Of a stretch of 64,000 nucleotides of DNA, positions 41,789-52,699 are shown one piece after another; the first letter of the stretch is position 1; the number at the start of each line of letters is the position of its first letter. A program made the position numbers and the translations under genes. The notes below the pieces were generated by a model. That model did not search any database and had not been told where the DNA came from. It saw nothing but the letters and a program-made list of their open reading frames with translations. Source of the stretch: Pantoea sp. Eser (GTDB lineage: Bacteria > Pseudomonadota > Gammaproteobacteria > Enterobacterales > Enterobacteriaceae); the NCBI GenBank assembly GCA_009830035.1, contig SZZY01000003.1, positions 1 to 64,000 on the forward strand, read 5' to 3'.

Positions 41789-43237
41789 ATGAAGTTTATC
41801 ATCAAGTTATTTCTTGAAATCACCATCAAGAGTCCGTCGGTGCGTTTGCGCTTTATTAAGATTCTTGCCAGCAATATCCGCAACGTCCTGAAGACGGTCA
41901 GTGATGAGATCGCGGTAGTGCGTTACTGGGATCACATTGAAGTGCGTTCGAAAAATCCGGCGCTCGGGGAGATTCTTCCTGATGAGCTGACGCGCATTCC
42001 GGGGATCCATCACGTTTTAGCAATTGAAGATCGTGAGTACACCGATATTCATCACATCTTTGAACAGACCTTAGCCCAGTATCGCGACAGTCTGGAAGGA
42101 AAAAGCTTCTGCGTCCGCGTTAAACGTCGCGGTAAGCATAGCTTCAGTTCGCAGGATGTGGAACGTTACGTCGGCGGTGGGCTGAACCAGCACATCGAGA
42201 GCGCCCGCGTACAGCTTAAGAATCCGGACGTGACGGTCAATCCTGAAGTGGAAGAGAACCGTCTGACGCTGGTGACGGCGCGTTACGAAGGGCTGGGCGG
42301 ATTCCCGATCGGCACTCAGGAAGATGTGCTGTCGCTGATTTCCGGCGGCTTCGACTCTGGCGTCTCCAGCTACATGCTGCTGCGTCGCGGCAGCCGCGTG
42401 CACTACTGCTTCTTTAATCTGGGTGGCGCAGCGCATGAAATTGGCGTCCGTCAGGTCGCAAACTATCTGTGGAATCGCTTTGGCCGTTCGCACCGCGTTC
42501 GCTTCGTGGCGATTAACTTCGAGCCGGTAGTCGGTGAAATCCTCGAAAAAGTAGATGACGGCCAGATGGGCGTGGTGCTGAAACGTATGATGGTGCGTGC
42601 CGCCTCGATGATTGCTGAGCGCTACGGCGTACATGCGCTGGTGACCGGTGAAGCGGTTGGCCAGGTCTCCAGCCAGACGCTGACCAACCTGCGCCTGATC
42701 GATAACGCCTCGGACACCCTGATTCTGCGTCCGCTAATCTCGCATGATAAAGAACACATCATCAAGGTGGCGCGTGAAATCGGCACCGAAGATTTTGCCA
42801 GCACTATGCCGGAATATTGCGGCGTGATCTCAAAAAGCCCGACGGTGAAAGCGGTCAAGGCGAAGATTGAGGCAGAAGAGCAGAATTTCGACTTCGATAT
42901 CCTTAATCGGGTAGTGGAAGAAGCTACCAACGTCGATATTCATACCATCGCCGAACAGACCGAAGAAGAGGTGGTAGAAGTCGAAACCGTGGCCTCGCTG
43001 GGCGATAACGACATCGTGCTGGATATCCGGGCGATTGATGAGCAGGAAGAGAATCCGTTAAAGCTCAATGCGACCGAAGTCAAATCGCTGCCGTTTTATA
43101 AGCTCAGCAGCCAGTTTGGCGATCTCGACCAGAACCGTAACTGGTTGCTTTACTGCGATTGCGGCGTGATGAGTCGTCTGCAGGCACTCTATCTGCACGA
43201 GCAGGATTACAGGAACGTCAAAGTTTACCGTCCGTAG
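41789..43237 (+). CDS. thiI: tRNA 4-thiouridine sulfurtransferase ThiI
   Basis: ThiI makes 4-thiouridine at tRNA position 8 and supplies sulfur for the thiamine thiazole. 482 residues as in E. coli. Order: ferredoxin-like/THUMP domain (residues 1-165, with [24 protein letters not shown]), the PP-loop [15 protein letters not shown] near 185, the [12 protein letters not shown] block near 290, and a C-terminal rhodanese domain with active Cys in [17 protein letters not shown] near 456. Divergent from xseB; the 230-base gap between them holds both promoters. Intact. Confidence 0.96.
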   Translation: MKFIIKLFLEITIKSPSVRLRFIKILASNIRNVLKTVSDEIAVVRYWDHIEVRSKNPALGEILPDELTRIPGIHHVLAIEDREYTDIHHIFEQTLAQYRDSLEGKSFCVRVKRRGKHSFSSQDVERYVGGGLNQHIESARVQLKNPDVTVNPEVEENRLTLVTARYEGLGGFPIGTQEDVLSLISGGFDSGVSSYMLLRRGSRVHYCFFNLGGAAHEIGVRQVANYLWNRFGRSHRVRFVAINFEPVVGEILEKVDDGQMGVVLKRMMVRAASMIAERYGVHALVTGEAVGQVSSQTLTNLRLIDNASDTLILRPLISHDKEHIIKVAREIGTEDFASTMPEYCGVISKSPTVKAVKAKIEAEEQNFDFDILNRVVEEATNVDIHTIAEQTEEEVVEVETVASLGDNDIVLDIRAIDEQEENPLKLNATEVKSLPFYKLSSQFGDLDQNRNWLLYCDCGVMSRLQALYLHEQDYRNVKVYRP

Positions 43238-43259
43238 CACCCCTCCGTCGGTAACACGG

Positions 43260-43288
43260 CCAGACGGGACGAGCACCGTCACGTCTGG
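43260..43288. terminator. hairpin between converging thiI and yajL
   Basis: CCAGACG (43260-43266) pairs with CGTCTGG (43282-43288), with an inner GACG/CGTC pairing. A likely shared terminator for the converging genes, without a strong T tract. Confidence 0.55.
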
Positions 43289-43303
43289 CTGCCTTCATTG
43301 TCA

Positions 43304-43900
43304 TCAGGCCTGATAATCGTAAATGCCCGGCGCCAGCACCAGCTGTGCGGCCACCTCGCGCGCTTTCTCTTTCCCCACCAGCAGATCGATCAGCTTCAGG
43401 GCGAAATCCATTGCCGTACCGGGACCCTGACTGGTCAGCAGCTTCACCCGCGGATCCCAGACGACCCGCCATTCCATCCATTTCTCTTCAGGTATTGTCT
43501 GTTTCAATCCGGGGAAGCCCGTCATGTTGCCAACCGGAAACAGATCGTGCGGTACCAGCACCGTTCCAGCTGCGGCACAGATGGCCGCCACGATTTTGTC
43601 GTTGAGATGATACTGCCGCACCGTTTCAACCAGCAGCGGACTGTCGCGAAACGTCTCTGCACCTTTCAGCCCGCCGGGCAGCACAATCGCGGCATAATCG
43701 TTGTCGGCCACCTCAACCAGCGGGGCATCAGCCAGCAGACGCACGCCACGCGAGCAACGGATTTCAAGGCTGTCGTCACTCTCAACGCTGGCGGTGACCA
43801 CCTTCAGTCCACCCCGCACCAGCAGATCGATGGTAGTGACGGCTTCGGTCTCTTCACTGCCATGTGCCAGGCAAACTAGTACCGATGCGTTCGCGGACAT
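43304..43900 (-). CDS. yajL: YajL, DJ-1/PfpI family chaperone/deglycase
   Basis: 198 residues (E. coli 196), DJ-1 superfamily. The nucleophile elbow [17 protein letters not shown] carries the oxidation-sensitive Cys (106 in E. coli). Also conserved are [23 protein letters not shown] (catalytic Glu) and [22 protein letters not shown]. YajL protects proteins and nucleic acids from oxidative and glyoxal damage. ATG 43900 fits the family; the gene lies inside the 3' end of panE, overlapping it by 47 bases on the same strand, so the two are probably co-transcribed. Confidence 0.94.
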   Translation of the reverse strand: MSANASVLVCLAHGSEETEAVTTIDLLVRGGLKVVTASVESDDSLEIRCSRGVRLLADAPLVEVADNDYAAIVLPGGLKGAETFRDSPLLVETVRQYHLNDKIVAAICAAAGTVLVPHDLFPVGNMTGFPGLKQTIPEEKWMEWRVVWDPRVKLLTSQGPGTAMDFALKLIDLLVGKEKAREVAAQLVLAPGIYDYQA

Positions 43901-44774
43901 GATAGGACTCCTTACGTTTAACAATGTCGTACAGCCGGCTGTTTTCCGTCACCACCAGACCGTGTGTTCGGGCGCGGCGCAGCAGAAAGCCGCTGATATA
44001 ATCAATTTCGGTCAGCCGCTGGGCACGAACGTCCTGCAGCATTGATGAGGTATTGGCCGCGGTGCTTTCAATCACATCGAAGATAATATCCTGCAGGCTT
44101 TCGCTGGCTATGTTCTGACCTTCACGCTCCATCACCCAACTGATCTCATCGCACAGCCGTGCGATCTGATCGGCGTAAGCGCGTAAGGCACCGTTCTGGC
44201 AATCATATTCCACCGTCATCGGGTTGATGACGCAGTTGACCGCCAGCTTACGCCAGCAGGCCGTGCGGATATTGTCGTGCCATGCGACGTCGGGCAGGGC
44301 GTGATGCAGGATTTCGGCGATATCGCTGTAAGCGGCGCTTTTACGGTTGCCCGGCCCGATGTGGGTGATGCCGCTGGCGATGTGTTTGATCACCGTCCCG
44401 TCGCGCATCGCCGCATGGGTAGTGACACCGCGCAGCAGCGGCTGGATTAGCCCTTTTAGCTCCTCCAGCGTGCCCATACCGTTATGCAACAGCAGCACCG
44501 GGCAGTTTTCCACCAGCACGCTTTCCAGGTTTTTAACCGCGGGCGACACCTGCGGCGCTTTCAGTGTCACCAGCAGCAACTGGCTCTCGGCCAGAAACAG
44601 CGTATCGTTAGCAATAAAGGTGCGGTTTGAAATGTTGCCTTGCGGATAGATGACGTTGGCTGAGCAATAGGGCTGTGGCACCCGCAACCACCCCTGAACC
44701 TCGTGTCCCTGGCAGGCCAGCGCCGTGAGCCACACCTGACCCAGAGCACCGCAACCTAACACGGTAATTTTCAT
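43854..44774 (-). CDS. panE: 2-dehydropantoate 2-reductase
   Basis: PanE reduces ketopantoate to pantoate with NADPH in pantothenate synthesis. 306 residues (E. coli 303). N-terminal dinucleotide site [24 protein letters not shown], catalytic Lys region [24 protein letters not shown], and C-terminal [22 protein letters not shown] motif with the active Glu. It is followed by yajL with a 47-base overlap and is divergent from yajQ. Intact. Confidence 0.95.
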   Translation of the reverse strand: MKITVLGCGALGQVWLTALACQGHEVQGWLRVPQPYCSANVIYPQGNISNRTFIANDTLFLAESQLLLVTLKAPQVSPAVKNLESVLVENCPVLLLHNGMGTLEELKGLIQPLLRGVTTHAAMRDGTVIKHIASGITHIGPGNRKSAAYSDIAEILHHALPDVAWHDNIRTACWRKLAVNCVINPMTVEYDCQNGALRAYADQIARLCDEISWVMEREGQNIASESLQDIIFDVIESTAANTSSMLQDVRAQRLTEIDYISGFLLRRARTHGLVVTENSRLYDIVKRKESYHVRERIGTSLPGTWQ

Positions 44775-44909
44775 ACTGCCTCCCGCTGGCGGGCTATCTA
44801 TTTATTTTTCACTGTCACAAAACAAGTATAGCGTTGTGTGCAGCCTGATTTTATTTAGCGCCATAAGACGCGTATTATGCATGTCACTTTAGCGTCAGGA
44901 GAAGAAGAG

Positions 44910-45401
44910 ATGCCATCTTTCGATATCGTTTCAGAAGTCGATCTGCAGGAAATTCGCAATGCGGTGGAAAATGCCAACCGTGAAGTGTCTACCCGCTTTG
45001 ATTTCCGCAACGTGAGCGCCGAATTTGAGCTCAACGAAAAGAATGAAACCATCAAAATCACCAGCGAGTCCGATTTTCAGGTTAAACAGCTGGTCGATAT
45101 TTTGCGTGAGAAACTGCTGAAGCGCGGAATTGAGGGCGGTGCCTTAGAGGTGCCGGAAGAGATTGAGCACAGCGGTAAAAGCTGGGCGGTCGATGCCAAA
45201 CTGAAAAAAGGCATTGAAAGCGACGTGGCGAAGAAGCTGGTGAAGCTGATTAAAGACAGCAAGCTGAAAGTGCAGACTCAGATCCAGGGCGAAGCGTTGC
45301 GTGTTACCGGCAAAGCCCGCGACGATTTGCAGGGTGCGATGGCGATCGTGCGCGGCAGCAATCTGGGGCAGCCGTTCCAGTTTAAAAACTTCCGCGACTA
45401 A
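44910..45401 (+). CDS. yajQ: YajQ, nucleotide-binding UPF0234 protein
   Basis: 163 residues as in E. coli YajQ. Two RNP-like ferredoxin-type domains, with [64 protein letters not shown] and [22 protein letters not shown]. YajQ proteins bind nucleic acids, and some homologues bind cyclic di-GMP. ATG 44910 follows GGAGAAGAAG; the frame is open 11 codons upstream. A 600-base gene-free region follows. Confidence 0.95.
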   Translation: MPSFDIVSEVDLQEIRNAVENANREVSTRFDFRNVSAEFELNEKNETIKITSESDFQVKQLVDILREKLLKRGIEGGALEVPEEIEHSGKSWAVDAKLKKGIESDVAKKLVKLIKDSKLKVQTQIQGEALRVTGKARDDLQGAMAIVRGSNLGQPFQFKNFRD

Positions 45402-45468
45402 GCGGGGCAGGCTGAGTGGGTGCTGGCTTGCATTGCTTTAAACCGGTCAAAGGTATTGAGCGAGTTGT

Positions 45469-45634
45469 GAGTTGGGGGTGAGGCTGTGATCGCGCGCTTG
45501 CTCAGGGCGCCCGTCGCTTTGGATTTATGAGTCGTCTGCAACAAGGCTTGTGCCGGGTCTGAGGCTGTTGAGTTGGGGGCTGACTCTTATCGTTTTAAGT
45601 TTATGAGCTGTCTGGAGCCAGGATTGAATTGGGG
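45469..45634. repeat. imperfect direct repeats downstream of yajQ
   Basis: GAGTTGGGGG occurs at 45469-45478 and 45570-45579, and GAATTGGGG at 45626-45634, each near a GAGGCT. TTTATGAGTCGTCTG at 45524-45538 recurs as TTTATGAGCTGTCTG at 45600-45614 (13 of 15 identical). The region looks like degenerated tandem copies of a unit of about 60-100 bases. No coding function seen. Confidence 0.55.
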
Positions 45635-45677
45635 TTGAGGCTATTCACAAAATCAAATCCGAGGGAATTTAGCAGCA

Positions 45678-45854
45678 ACGCAAAAGCTCAGGGGCGCAGG
45701 GAACACGGGCAGAGGAGGAAAGCGTCCCGCCGCCCGGATAAAAACGCCGGGAGCGTTTTTGAACAACGCAAAGCGTTGGCCCGGCTACGGGCGCACCTCA
45801 GGTATGAGGTGCGTAATCGCGCGGGACGAGCGGGTCATGGATTGGCTTTTGCGT
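45678..45854. repeat. nested multi-hairpin element with 10-bp terminal inverted repeats
   Basis: ACGCAAAAGC (45678-45687) and GCTTTTGCGT (45845-45854) are perfect inverted repeats. Inside, CGTCCCGC (45723-45730) pairs with GCGGGACG (45821-45828). Between these arms are four hairpins in a row: AAAAACGC/GCGTTTTT (45740-45760), AACGC/GCGTT (45765-45777), GCCCG/CGGGC (45779-45792) and GCACCTCA/TGAGGTGC (45793-45812). The whole could fold as a multibranched structure in RNA or single-stranded DNA. It may be a small dispersed repeat (MITE- or REP-like) or a structured transcript. The overlapping 83-codon reading frame (45629-45880) is basic and not similar to a known protein. Confidence 0.6.
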
Positions 45855-45999
45855 CTTTCCGAACTGTCCGGGTTCCCTGAACCAGCTCGATCCCACAGCG
45901 AAACGAGCTGATTTTGCCAACCCTATTAAGTTGGTTTCCTGAGCACGTACGAACTCACAGCTAACCGGGCAGGTTTACGCACCAAAACTGGCTTTATTA

Positions 46000-47364
46000 T
46001 CAGCAACTGCCTAATAAGGCTTCCAGTTCAGGGCGACTGGTGACTTTGCTGTCGATTTTGATGTAGGCGCTTTTCTCTTCGGGCACGATAAACACGGAGT
46101 TAACCCCCGGCTGGGCTTTCAGACGCTGCTCCAGATCCGGCGCTGCCAGTGCTGCATCGCTCAGCACCAGCCGCAGGCTGCTGACATACGGCGGCTCCTG
46201 CATCGTCATACTGACAAACAGCCACGCGGCGGCGATTATAGCACCGACCAGGAACGCAGTCTGCGCATCGAAGTGACCAAACACCCAGCCACCCATGCTG
46301 CCGCCCACCGCCACGCCGAGGAACTGGCTGGTGGAGTAGAGACCCATCGCCGTGCCTTTATAACCGGCAGGGGACTCTTTACTCACCAGCGACGGCAGGA
46401 TCGCTTCCATCAGGTTGAAGGCGAAGAGGAACAGCTGTACGCCGACCACCAGCGTCCAGAAGTGACCCGCCGCGCCCCACAGCACGATCTCTGCCACCAC
46501 GATCATCCCGACGCAGCCAACGAACACCCGCTTCATGCGACGCTTCACTTCGGCGTAGATGATAAACGGCACCACGCCAGCAAAGGCGATCAGCATCGTG
46601 GCGAGATAGACTTTCCAGTGCTCAGGTGCCGGGAAGCCCGCCTGCTCAAACTGGCCGGGCAGGGCGACAAAGCTCGACATCAACAGCACGTGGAGGCAGA
46701 AAATACCGATATTGAGCTTAACCAGCCGGGAGTTGGCCAGCACTTTGCGGAAATTGCCTTTCACCATCCCGGATTCGCGATTCAGCACGTGATGTGAGGC
46801 CGACGGCACCACCAGCAGGGTAATCACGATGCCGAGCGAGGCCAGGATCGCAATCATCCAGAACAGCGCATGCAGACCCAGCGCGTGGGTGAAGATGGGA
46901 CCGACCACCATCGCAATCGCAAAGTTAATGCCGAAACTGATGCCGATAAAGGCCATCGCTTTGGTGCGGTTCTGTTCGCGCGTCAGATCGGACAGCAGCG
47001 CCATCACGGCGGCGGCAATGGCACCGGACCCCTGCAACGCGCGGCCTAAAATAATTCCCCAGATCGATTCGGTGCAGGCCGCGATAATGCTGCCCAGCAC
47101 AAACAGCAGCAGTCCGCCGACGATCAGCGGTTTACGACCGATACGATCGGAGAGTAGGCCAAAAGGAATCTGAAATATCGCCTGAGCAAGGCCGTAAATA
47201 CCAACCGCCAGGCCGATTAAGGTTTCACTCGCGCCCTGTAACGCCATGCCATATGTGGTTAATATCGGCAGGACCATGAACATTCCCAACATGCGCAGGG
47301 AAAAGACCGTACCGAGGCCCCACGTGGCGCGCAGCTCCACCGGAGTCATTTTATTATCTTTCAT
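46000..47364 (-). CDS. yajR: YajR, MFS transporter with C-terminal YAM domain
   Basis: 454 residues as in E. coli. Twelve hydrophobic segments of the major facilitator superfamily, with motif A GLLSDRIGRKPLIVGG and the block GRALQGSGAIAAAVMALLSDLTREQNRTKAMAFIG. After about residue 390 the soluble ferredoxin-like YAM domain follows (MQEPPYVSSLRLVL, LKAQPGVNSVFIVPEEKSAYIKID). Substrate unknown, presumed proton-driven efflux. Directly downstream of cyoE on the same strand, but separated by a terminator. Intact; converges with yajQ across the gene-free spacer. Confidence 0.95.
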   Translation of the reverse strand: MKDNKMTPVELRATWGLGTVFSLRMLGMFMVLPILTTYGMALQGASETLIGLAVGIYGLAQAIFQIPFGLLSDRIGRKPLIVGGLLLFVLGSIIAACTESIWGIILGRALQGSGAIAAAVMALLSDLTREQNRTKAMAFIGISFGINFAIAMVVGPIFTHALGLHALFWMIAILASLGIVITLLVVPSASHHVLNRESGMVKGNFRKVLANSRLVKLNIGIFCLHVLLMSSFVALPGQFEQAGFPAPEHWKVYLATMLIAFAGVVPFIIYAEVKRRMKRVFVGCVGMIVVAEIVLWGAAGHFWTLVVGVQLFLFAFNLMEAILPSLVSKESPAGYKGTAMGLYSTSQFLGVAVGGSMGGWVFGHFDAQTAFLVGAIIAAAWLFVSMTMQEPPYVSSLRLVLSDAALAAPDLEQRLKAQPGVNSVFIVPEEKSAYIKIDSKVTSRPELEALLGSC

Positions 47365-47452
47365 TCCAACCTCTGTTAATGTGCTGCGTTTATTCTAGGG
47401 GGCGGGGCAGGGCGGGTAAAATAATAGTTTTTAAGCAGTGGTAACAAAAAGA

Positions 47453-47475
47453 AAGGGCGCGAAAATCGCGCCCTT
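47453..47475 (-). terminator. terminator after cyoE
   Basis: AAGGGCGCGA-AAA-TCGCGCCCTT, a 10-bp GC-rich stem. On the minus strand it is followed by TTCTTTTTG. It ends the cyo operon before yajR. Confidence 0.85.
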
Positions 47476-47496
47476 ATCATGCTGTTGCGGTATCGG

Positions 47497-48384
47497 TTAC
47501 CAGACGTAGGTCAGCAGGTCTTTCGAGGCCGGAGCCATCGAATCTACCGACATCATCACGCTGAGTGCGGTGATGGCGATGATGGAGAAGACGAACAGCT
47601 TACGTGCCCAGACCCGATCGTTAGCGGTCTTATAGCCCGATAACGCCATACCCAGCCACCAGACGCTGACGGCAGTAGCCACCACCAGATATTTGTAGCC
47701 GGCGTATCCGCCCAGCGTCAGCATCAGCGTTGCAATCATGAACGCCAGGATGTAGAGCGTAATATGATTCTTCGCTACTGAGATGCCTTTCACCACCGGC
47801 AGAACCGGGATGTTCGCTGCCTGGTAATCTTTAAAGCGGAAGATGGCAATCGCGTACGAATGCGGCATCTGCCACAGGCTAAAGATCGCCAGCAGGATTA
47901 ACGCGCCTGCATCCAACTCGTTGGAGACCGCACAGTAACCGATCACCGGCGGCGCGGCGCCAGACAGGCTGCCGATCAGCGTACCGTAGACTGAATTACG
48001 CTTCATATAGAGGCTGTAAACGCCCACGTACATCACGAAGCCCATCACCGCCAGCCACATGGCCAGCGGGTTAGCGCCGAAATACAGCAACGCAAAGCCA
48101 GCAATACCCAAAACAGTGGCATAAACCAGGCTTACTTTCGCGGAGATGAGGCCTTTTACCAGCACCCGATTCCTAGTTCTCTCCATTTTGATATCGATGT
48201 CGCGGTCAATCACGTTGTTGAAAACACAACCTGATGCGACCACCAGTGACACGCCAACCAGTGCGGTGAGAAACAGGGCGTAATCAATGCTGCCTTTAGA
48301 GGCCAGCAGAAATCCGCCGATCACAGAAATTAAATTCCCGAAAATAATTCCTGGTTTTGTAACTTGCAGGTATTGCTTAAACAT
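47497..48384 (-). CDS. cyoE: protoheme IX farnesyltransferase (heme O synthase)
   Basis: CyoE attaches farnesyl from farnesyl diphosphate to heme B, making heme O for cytochrome bo. 295 residues with seven to nine membrane helices. The UbiA-type Asp-rich motif [23 protein letters not shown] lies near residue 65. The second conserved block is [16 protein letters not shown] near residue 135. Start 14 bases after the cyoD stop. Last gene of the cyo operon. Confidence 0.96.
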   Translation of the reverse strand: MFKQYLQVTKPGIIFGNLISVIGGFLLASKGSIDYALFLTALVGVSLVVASGCVFNNVIDRDIDIKMERTRNRVLVKGLISAKVSLVYATVLGIAGFALLYFGANPLAMWLAVMGFVMYVGVYSLYMKRNSVYGTLIGSLSGAAPPVIGYCAVSNELDAGALILLAIFSLWQMPHSYAIAIFRFKDYQAANIPVLPVVKGISVAKNHITLYILAFMIATLMLTLGGYAGYKYLVVATAVSVWWLGMALSGYKTANDRVWARKLFVFSIIAITALSVMMSVDSMAPASKDLLTYVW

Positions 48385-48397
48385 TACGCGCGACTCT

Positions 48398-48727
48398 TTA
48401 GTGAGGCATCATGTTGTAGTTAAGGTTCCACATGATCCACAGTGAGCCTGCTACGACAATCAGGATGATGATTGCCGAGAAGACAATGGCCACCATGTTC
48501 CAGCCACCCTCAGACTTGCTGTCTAAATGCAGGAAGTAGACCAAGTGCACCAGCACCTGAATCACTGCACAGACCAGCACAACACCGAGAATGGTACCGT
48601 GAGATGCACTGCCATCCATTACCATCCAGAACGGGATCGCCGTTAGGATGATAGAGAGGATGAAGCCGATCATGTAAGACTTCACGCTACCGTGAGAAGC
48701 GCCATGTTCGTTAACAGAATGACTCAT
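48398..48727 (-). CDS. cyoD: cytochrome bo ubiquinol oxidase subunit IV
   Basis: 109 residues as in E. coli, with three membrane helices ([65 protein letters not shown]). ATG 48727 lies on the last base of the cyoC stop, so translation is coupled. Subunit IV helps assembly of the oxidase. Confidence 0.96.
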   Translation of the reverse strand: MSHSVNEHGASHGSVKSYMIGFILSIILTAIPFWMVMDGSASHGTILGVVLVCAVIQVLVHLVYFLHLDSKSEGGWNMVAIVFSAIIILIVVAGSLWIMWNLNYNMMPH

Positions 48728-49344
48728 TACATGGCTCCCATCAGGTAAACAACGGTGAAGACGCAAATCCAGACCACGTCCAGGAAGTGCCAGAACAGGC
48801 TCAGACACATGATACGGGTACGGTTAGTGGCATTCAGGCCGCGTTTGGAAATCTGGAACATCAGTACCAGCATCCAAATCAGACCGGAGGTCACGTGCAG
48901 ACCGTGGGTACCGACCAGCGTAAAGAAGCCAGACAGGAAGCCACTGAGATCCGGACCGAAGCCTTTAGCAATCAGGTGATGGAATTCATAGATTTCCATG
49001 CCGATGAAGCCCAGACCAAACAGGAAGGTCAGCGCCAGCCAGCCGATAACGGCACCTTTTTGCTCCTTGTTCATCGAGATAACAGCCATGCCGTAAGTGA
49101 TCGAACTCAACAGCAGCAGGGCGGTTTCTACCAGAACAAACGGCAGTTCAAAGATATCTTTACCTGCCGGGCCACCGGCAGTGTTGTTGACCATAACTGC
49201 ATAGGTCGCAAACAGGGTTGCGAAGATAATGCAGTCACTCATCAGATAGATCCAGAAACCAAAGATTTTATTGGCTCCTGCATCGTGATGCCCATGCTCT
49301 GCATGGGCGTCGTGGTGATGCTTAATCAGAGTTTCAGTTGACAT
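48727..49344 (-). CDS. cyoC: cytochrome bo ubiquinol oxidase subunit III
   Basis: 205 residues with five membrane helices and a His-rich N-terminus ([15 protein letters not shown]). Conserved blocks: [75 protein letters not shown]. One-base overlaps with both cyoB and cyoD. Confidence 0.96.
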   Translation of the reverse strand: MSTETLIKHHHDAHAEHGHHDAGANKIFGFWIYLMSDCIIFATLFATYAVMVNNTAGGPAGKDIFELPFVLVETALLLLSSITYGMAVISMNKEQKGAVIGWLALTFLFGLGFIGMEIYEFHHLIAKGFGPDLSGFLSGFFTLVGTHGLHVTSGLIWMLVLMFQISKRGLNATNRTRIMCLSLFWHFLDVVWICVFTVVYLMGAM

Positions 49345-51326
49345 TATTTCAGACCTGCTTTGCTGATTTCGTCAAAGTGCTGCTTCTCAATCTTCTCAAC
49401 TTCGGCAACCGGTACGTAGTAATCCACGTCTTCGTCGAAGCTCTTCATGATCCAGGTAACGATCATGCCGAGGAATGAGATGCCAGCCAGCCACCAGATA
49501 TGCCAGATCAGCGCGAAGCCCATAACCGTAGCGAATGCACAGATGATCAGTGCAGCGCCGCTGTTTTTCGGCATATGAATTTCTTCATATTTTTCCGGTT
49601 GTTTGTACGCTTCGCCTTTCTCTTTCATTTCCCAGAAAGCGTCACGCTCATGGACATGCGGGATGACAGCAAAGTTGTAGAACGGTGGTGGTGAAGAGGT
49701 TGCCCACTCTAGCGTACGGCCGCCCCACGGGTCACCGGTCACATCGCGGTTCTGGTCACGGTCACGGACCGAAGCGTAGAACATGGTCAGCTGACACAGG
49801 ATACCCATTGCAATCAGACCAGCACCGACCGCAGCAACCACCAGCAAGGAGTGGAACTGTGGATCGATATCCTGGCTCAGACGACGGGTCATACCCATGA
49901 AGCCCAGTGCGTACAGCGGCATAAAGGCAACGAAGAAGCCAATGATCCAGAACCAGAATGCGCGCTTACCCCAGGTTTCGTTCAGGGTGAAGCCAAAGGC
50001 TTTCGGGAACCAATAGGTCACGCCCGCCATACAACCGAACACCACACCACCGATAATCACGTTGTGGAAGTGTGCAATCAGGAACAGGCTGTTGTGCAGA
50101 ATGAAGTCAGCGCCCGGAACGGCCAGCAGTACGCCGGTCATACCCCCTACAGAGAAGGTTACCAGGAAGCCAACGGTCCACAGCATGGCAGAGTGCATCT
50201 GAATGCGGCCCTGATACATGGTGAACAGCCAGTTAAAGATTTTAACCCCGGTCGGAATCGCAATGATCATCGTCATGATACCGAAGAAGGCATTAACGTT
50301 GGCACCCGCACCCATGGTGAAGAAGTGGTGCAGCCAGACGATGAACGACAGTACGGTAATGGCGATGGTCGCCCACACCAGCGAGGTGTAACCAAACAGA
50401 CGTTTTTTAGAGACAGTCGCGGTAATTTCAGCGAACACACCAAACACCGGCAGAACCAGAATGTACACTTCCGGATGACCCCAGACCCAGATCAGGTTGA
50501 CGTACATCATCATGTTCCCGCCCATTTCATTGGTGAAGAAATGGAAGCCGAGATAACGATCAAGGGTCAACAGTGCCAGCGTAACGGTAAGAACCGGGAA
50601 CGCAGCGATGATCAGGACGTTGGTGCAGAGAGCGGTCCAGGTAAATACCGGCATTTTGAACAGGCTCATGCCCGGTGCGCGCATTTTCAGAATGGTCACG
50701 AAGAAGTTAATACCGGTTAAGGTCGTACCAATACCGGAAAGCTGGAGACTCCAGATCCAGTAATCGACCCCGACGCCGGGACTGTACTCCGCGCCGGAGA
50801 GCGGCGGATAGGCCAGCCAGCCGGTCTGTGCGAACTCGCCCACACCCAGCGACAGGTTAACCAGGATCACACCGACCGCGGTAAACCAGAAGCTCAGGTT
50901 GTTCAGGAACGGGAACGCCACATCGCGTGCGCCAATCTGCAGCGGTACGGCGATGTTCATCAGGCCAACTACGAACGGCATCGCTACGAAGAAGATCATA
51001 ATCATGCCGTGCGCGGTAAAGATCTGGTCGTAGTGGTGCGGTGGTAGTATGCCCGCTTCCCCGGCCGAAGCCATTACCTGTTGGGTACGCATCATGATCG
51101 CATCAGCAAAGCCACGCAGCAGCATGACGAATGCCATGATGACATACATGATACCCAGTTTTTTGTGGTCAACAGACGTTAGCCATTCTGACCACAGATA
51201 TTGCCATTTACCAAAATAGGTGATGGCAGCAACCAGCGCCAGACCACCTAAGATGATACCGGCTACCGTAACCATGATAATTGGCTCATGGTACGGCACT
51301 GCATCCAGTGTTAATTTTCCGAACAT
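49344..51326 (-). CDS. cyoB: cytochrome bo ubiquinol oxidase subunit I
   Basis: 660 residues (E. coli 663); the catalytic heme-copper subunit that oxidises ubiquinol, reduces O2 and pumps protons. About 15 helices. Copper B and heme ligands are seen: [19 protein letters not shown] (His with cross-linked Tyr), [12 protein letters not shown] (two His), and [12 protein letters not shown] with preceding His for heme O. The proton-pump residue region [20 protein letters not shown] is present. Starts 4 bases after the cyoA stop. Intact. Confidence 0.97.
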   Translation of the reverse strand: MFGKLTLDAVPYHEPIIMVTVAGIILGGLALVAAITYFGKWQYLWSEWLTSVDHKKLGIMYVIMAFVMLLRGFADAIMMRTQQVMASAGEAGILPPHHYDQIFTAHGMIMIFFVAMPFVVGLMNIAVPLQIGARDVAFPFLNNLSFWFTAVGVILVNLSLGVGEFAQTGWLAYPPLSGAEYSPGVGVDYWIWSLQLSGIGTTLTGINFFVTILKMRAPGMSLFKMPVFTWTALCTNVLIIAAFPVLTVTLALLTLDRYLGFHFFTNEMGGNMMMYVNLIWVWGHPEVYILVLPVFGVFAEITATVSKKRLFGYTSLVWATIAITVLSFIVWLHHFFTMGAGANVNAFFGIMTMIIAIPTGVKIFNWLFTMYQGRIQMHSAMLWTVGFLVTFSVGGMTGVLLAVPGADFILHNSLFLIAHFHNVIIGGVVFGCMAGVTYWFPKAFGFTLNETWGKRAFWFWIIGFFVAFMPLYALGFMGMTRRLSQDIDPQFHSLLVVAAVGAGLIAMGILCQLTMFYASVRDRDQNRDVTGDPWGGRTLEWATSSPPPFYNFAVIPHVHERDAFWEMKEKGEAYKQPEKYEEIHMPKNSGAALIICAFATVMGFALIWHIWWLAGISFLGMIVTWIMKSFDEDVDYYVPVAEVEKIEKQHFDEISKAGLK

Positions 51327-51330
51327 CGTA

Positions 51331-52257
51331 TTATTCCTCGGCTCCCGCGGAAGCGGCGTGACTCATGTCCATACCTTCGTGCTCAGGCATGTCCATTTTC
51401 CCGTGGCTTATCTTGAACTTGTTAATGACTTGCAAGAACAGTTTCGGATCAGCTGAAGAGAAATATTCCACCGGATGATTTTCGCTTGGCACCGCCACTT
51501 TCTCGAAATCTTCCATAGTGTTCAGCGTGTTAGGGGCTGCTTTAACTTTTGCCACCCACTGCTGGAATTCCGCATCGTCTTTGGTTGCAATGGTTTTGAA
51601 CTTCATGCCAGAGAAACCGCGACCACTGAAGTTCGCAGAGATACCGTCGAAAGTCCCTGGCTCATTCGCAATCAGATGCAGCTTGGTCTGCATACCAGCC
51701 ATTGCATAAATCTGGCTGCCGAGTGTCGGGATGAAGAAAGAGTTCATGACGGAGTTGGACGTGATTTTGAAGTTCACTGGCGTATTTGCCGGGAAGGCAA
51801 TCTGGTTCACGGTCGCAATACCCTGTTCCGGGTAAATGAACAACCATTTCCAGTCCAGTGCAACCACATCGATTTCAACCGGTTTCACATCGGATTGCAG
51901 CGGTTTGCTGGGCTCCAGTGCGTGGGTTGATTTCCAAGTCAGCACGCCGAGGAAGAGAATGATCAGGATCGGAACGGTCCAGACCACGGCTTCCACTTTA
52001 TTAGAGTGTGACCAGTTCGGGCTGTACTTCGCGTTCGTGTTGGACGCCCGATATTTCCAAGCAAATACCACGGCCATCAAGACTGCGGGAATCACGACGA
52101 TCAACATCAGGCCAAAGGCAGTCAATATCAGCGAACGTTGCTCCAGTGCAATCTGTCCTTTGGGATTTAACAATGCACTATCGCAGCCACTCATTAATAA
52201 AGTGCCTGCAATTAATGACAAAATCCCCAAACTTTTATTGTATTTACTGAGTCTCAT
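51331..52257 (-). CDS. cyoA: cytochrome bo ubiquinol oxidase subunit II
   Basis: 308 residues (E. coli 315). Lipoprotein signal peptide LLMSGC (Cys about 25), two membrane helices (to about residue 120), then a periplasmic cupredoxin-like domain without copper ligands: [57 protein letters not shown]. The C-terminal tail is His/Met-rich. First gene of the operon; a good promoter lies 50-80 bases upstream. Confidence 0.96.
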   Translation of the reverse strand: MRLSKYNKSLGILSLIAGTLLMSGCDSALLNPKGQIALEQRSLILTAFGLMLIVVIPAVLMAVVFAWKYRASNTNAKYSPNWSHSNKVEAVVWTVPILIILFLGVLTWKSTHALEPSKPLQSDVKPVEIDVVALDWKWLFIYPEQGIATVNQIAFPANTPVNFKITSNSVMNSFFIPTLGSQIYAMAGMQTKLHLIANEPGTFDGISANFSGRGFSGMKFKTIATKDDAEFQQWVAKVKAAPNTLNTMEDFEKVAVPSENHPVEYFSSADPKLFLQVINKFKISHGKMDMPEHEGMDMSHAASAGAEE

Positions 52258-52306
52258 TTAACGACCTCAATGACAAAGGGCTCTATTGTCGTTTAAGTGT
52301 GCGCGC

Positions 52307-52335
52307 ATTTTACGGGAAGGTTTATGCAGTGTAAA
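52307..52335 (-). promoter_or_regulatory. putative cyoABCDE promoter
   Basis: On the minus strand TTTACA (52330-52335) and TAAAAT (52307-52312) are separated by exactly 17 bases, about 50 bases before the cyoA ATG. This is close to the sigma-70 consensus. Confidence 0.65.
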
Positions 52336-52699
52336 CCAGCTTAAGGATGTGTCAGAGGCGTGTCGACACCTTTTGCTAAGGGTGTCACAGCTGTTGCTTC
52401 AGGTGACAAATTATTAACGCGGACAAGCAGTTGGGGCCCATATAACAAACACCAATGGAATTAACCTCTAAAAAATCAGGGAAAGGAATAACCCTTACTT
52501 TTATCTCCAGATTATTTAACAAATTCGCATCATTTAATCGATGAAATTTAACCAAACTAATTGCTCACCGGGTTTTAGTATTTCAGAGGATCCTATTTTC
52601 GCAAGAATGTTTTTTTAAAAATAACACGCGATGATAAAACTAAGCGACCGCCGCGGTTCGGCAAAACAATAAGCGATCGCCGGTGAAACATTGATTCTG
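52336..52699. other. gene-free A+T-rich spacer between ampG and cyoA
   Basis: About 360 bases upstream of the cyo promoter. The part 52440-52640 is clearly richer in A+T than the genes around it. It probably carries regulator sites for the oxidase operon, but I could not assign any (no clear ArcA, FNR or Fur box). No gene or RNA was recognised. Confidence 0.4.

Noticed and set aside
45629-45880. 83-residue basic protein in the spacer after yajQ
   Set aside because: Its codons are dictated by the hairpin arms of the structured element, and no start signal or known domain supports it. It is described as a repeat element instead.
49851-50720. 289-codon plus-strand frame opposite cyoB
   Set aside because: Shadow of cyoB; His/Gln/Glu-rich with no family resemblance. 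Similar shadows at 52691-53551 and 3579-4472 were rejected for the same reason.
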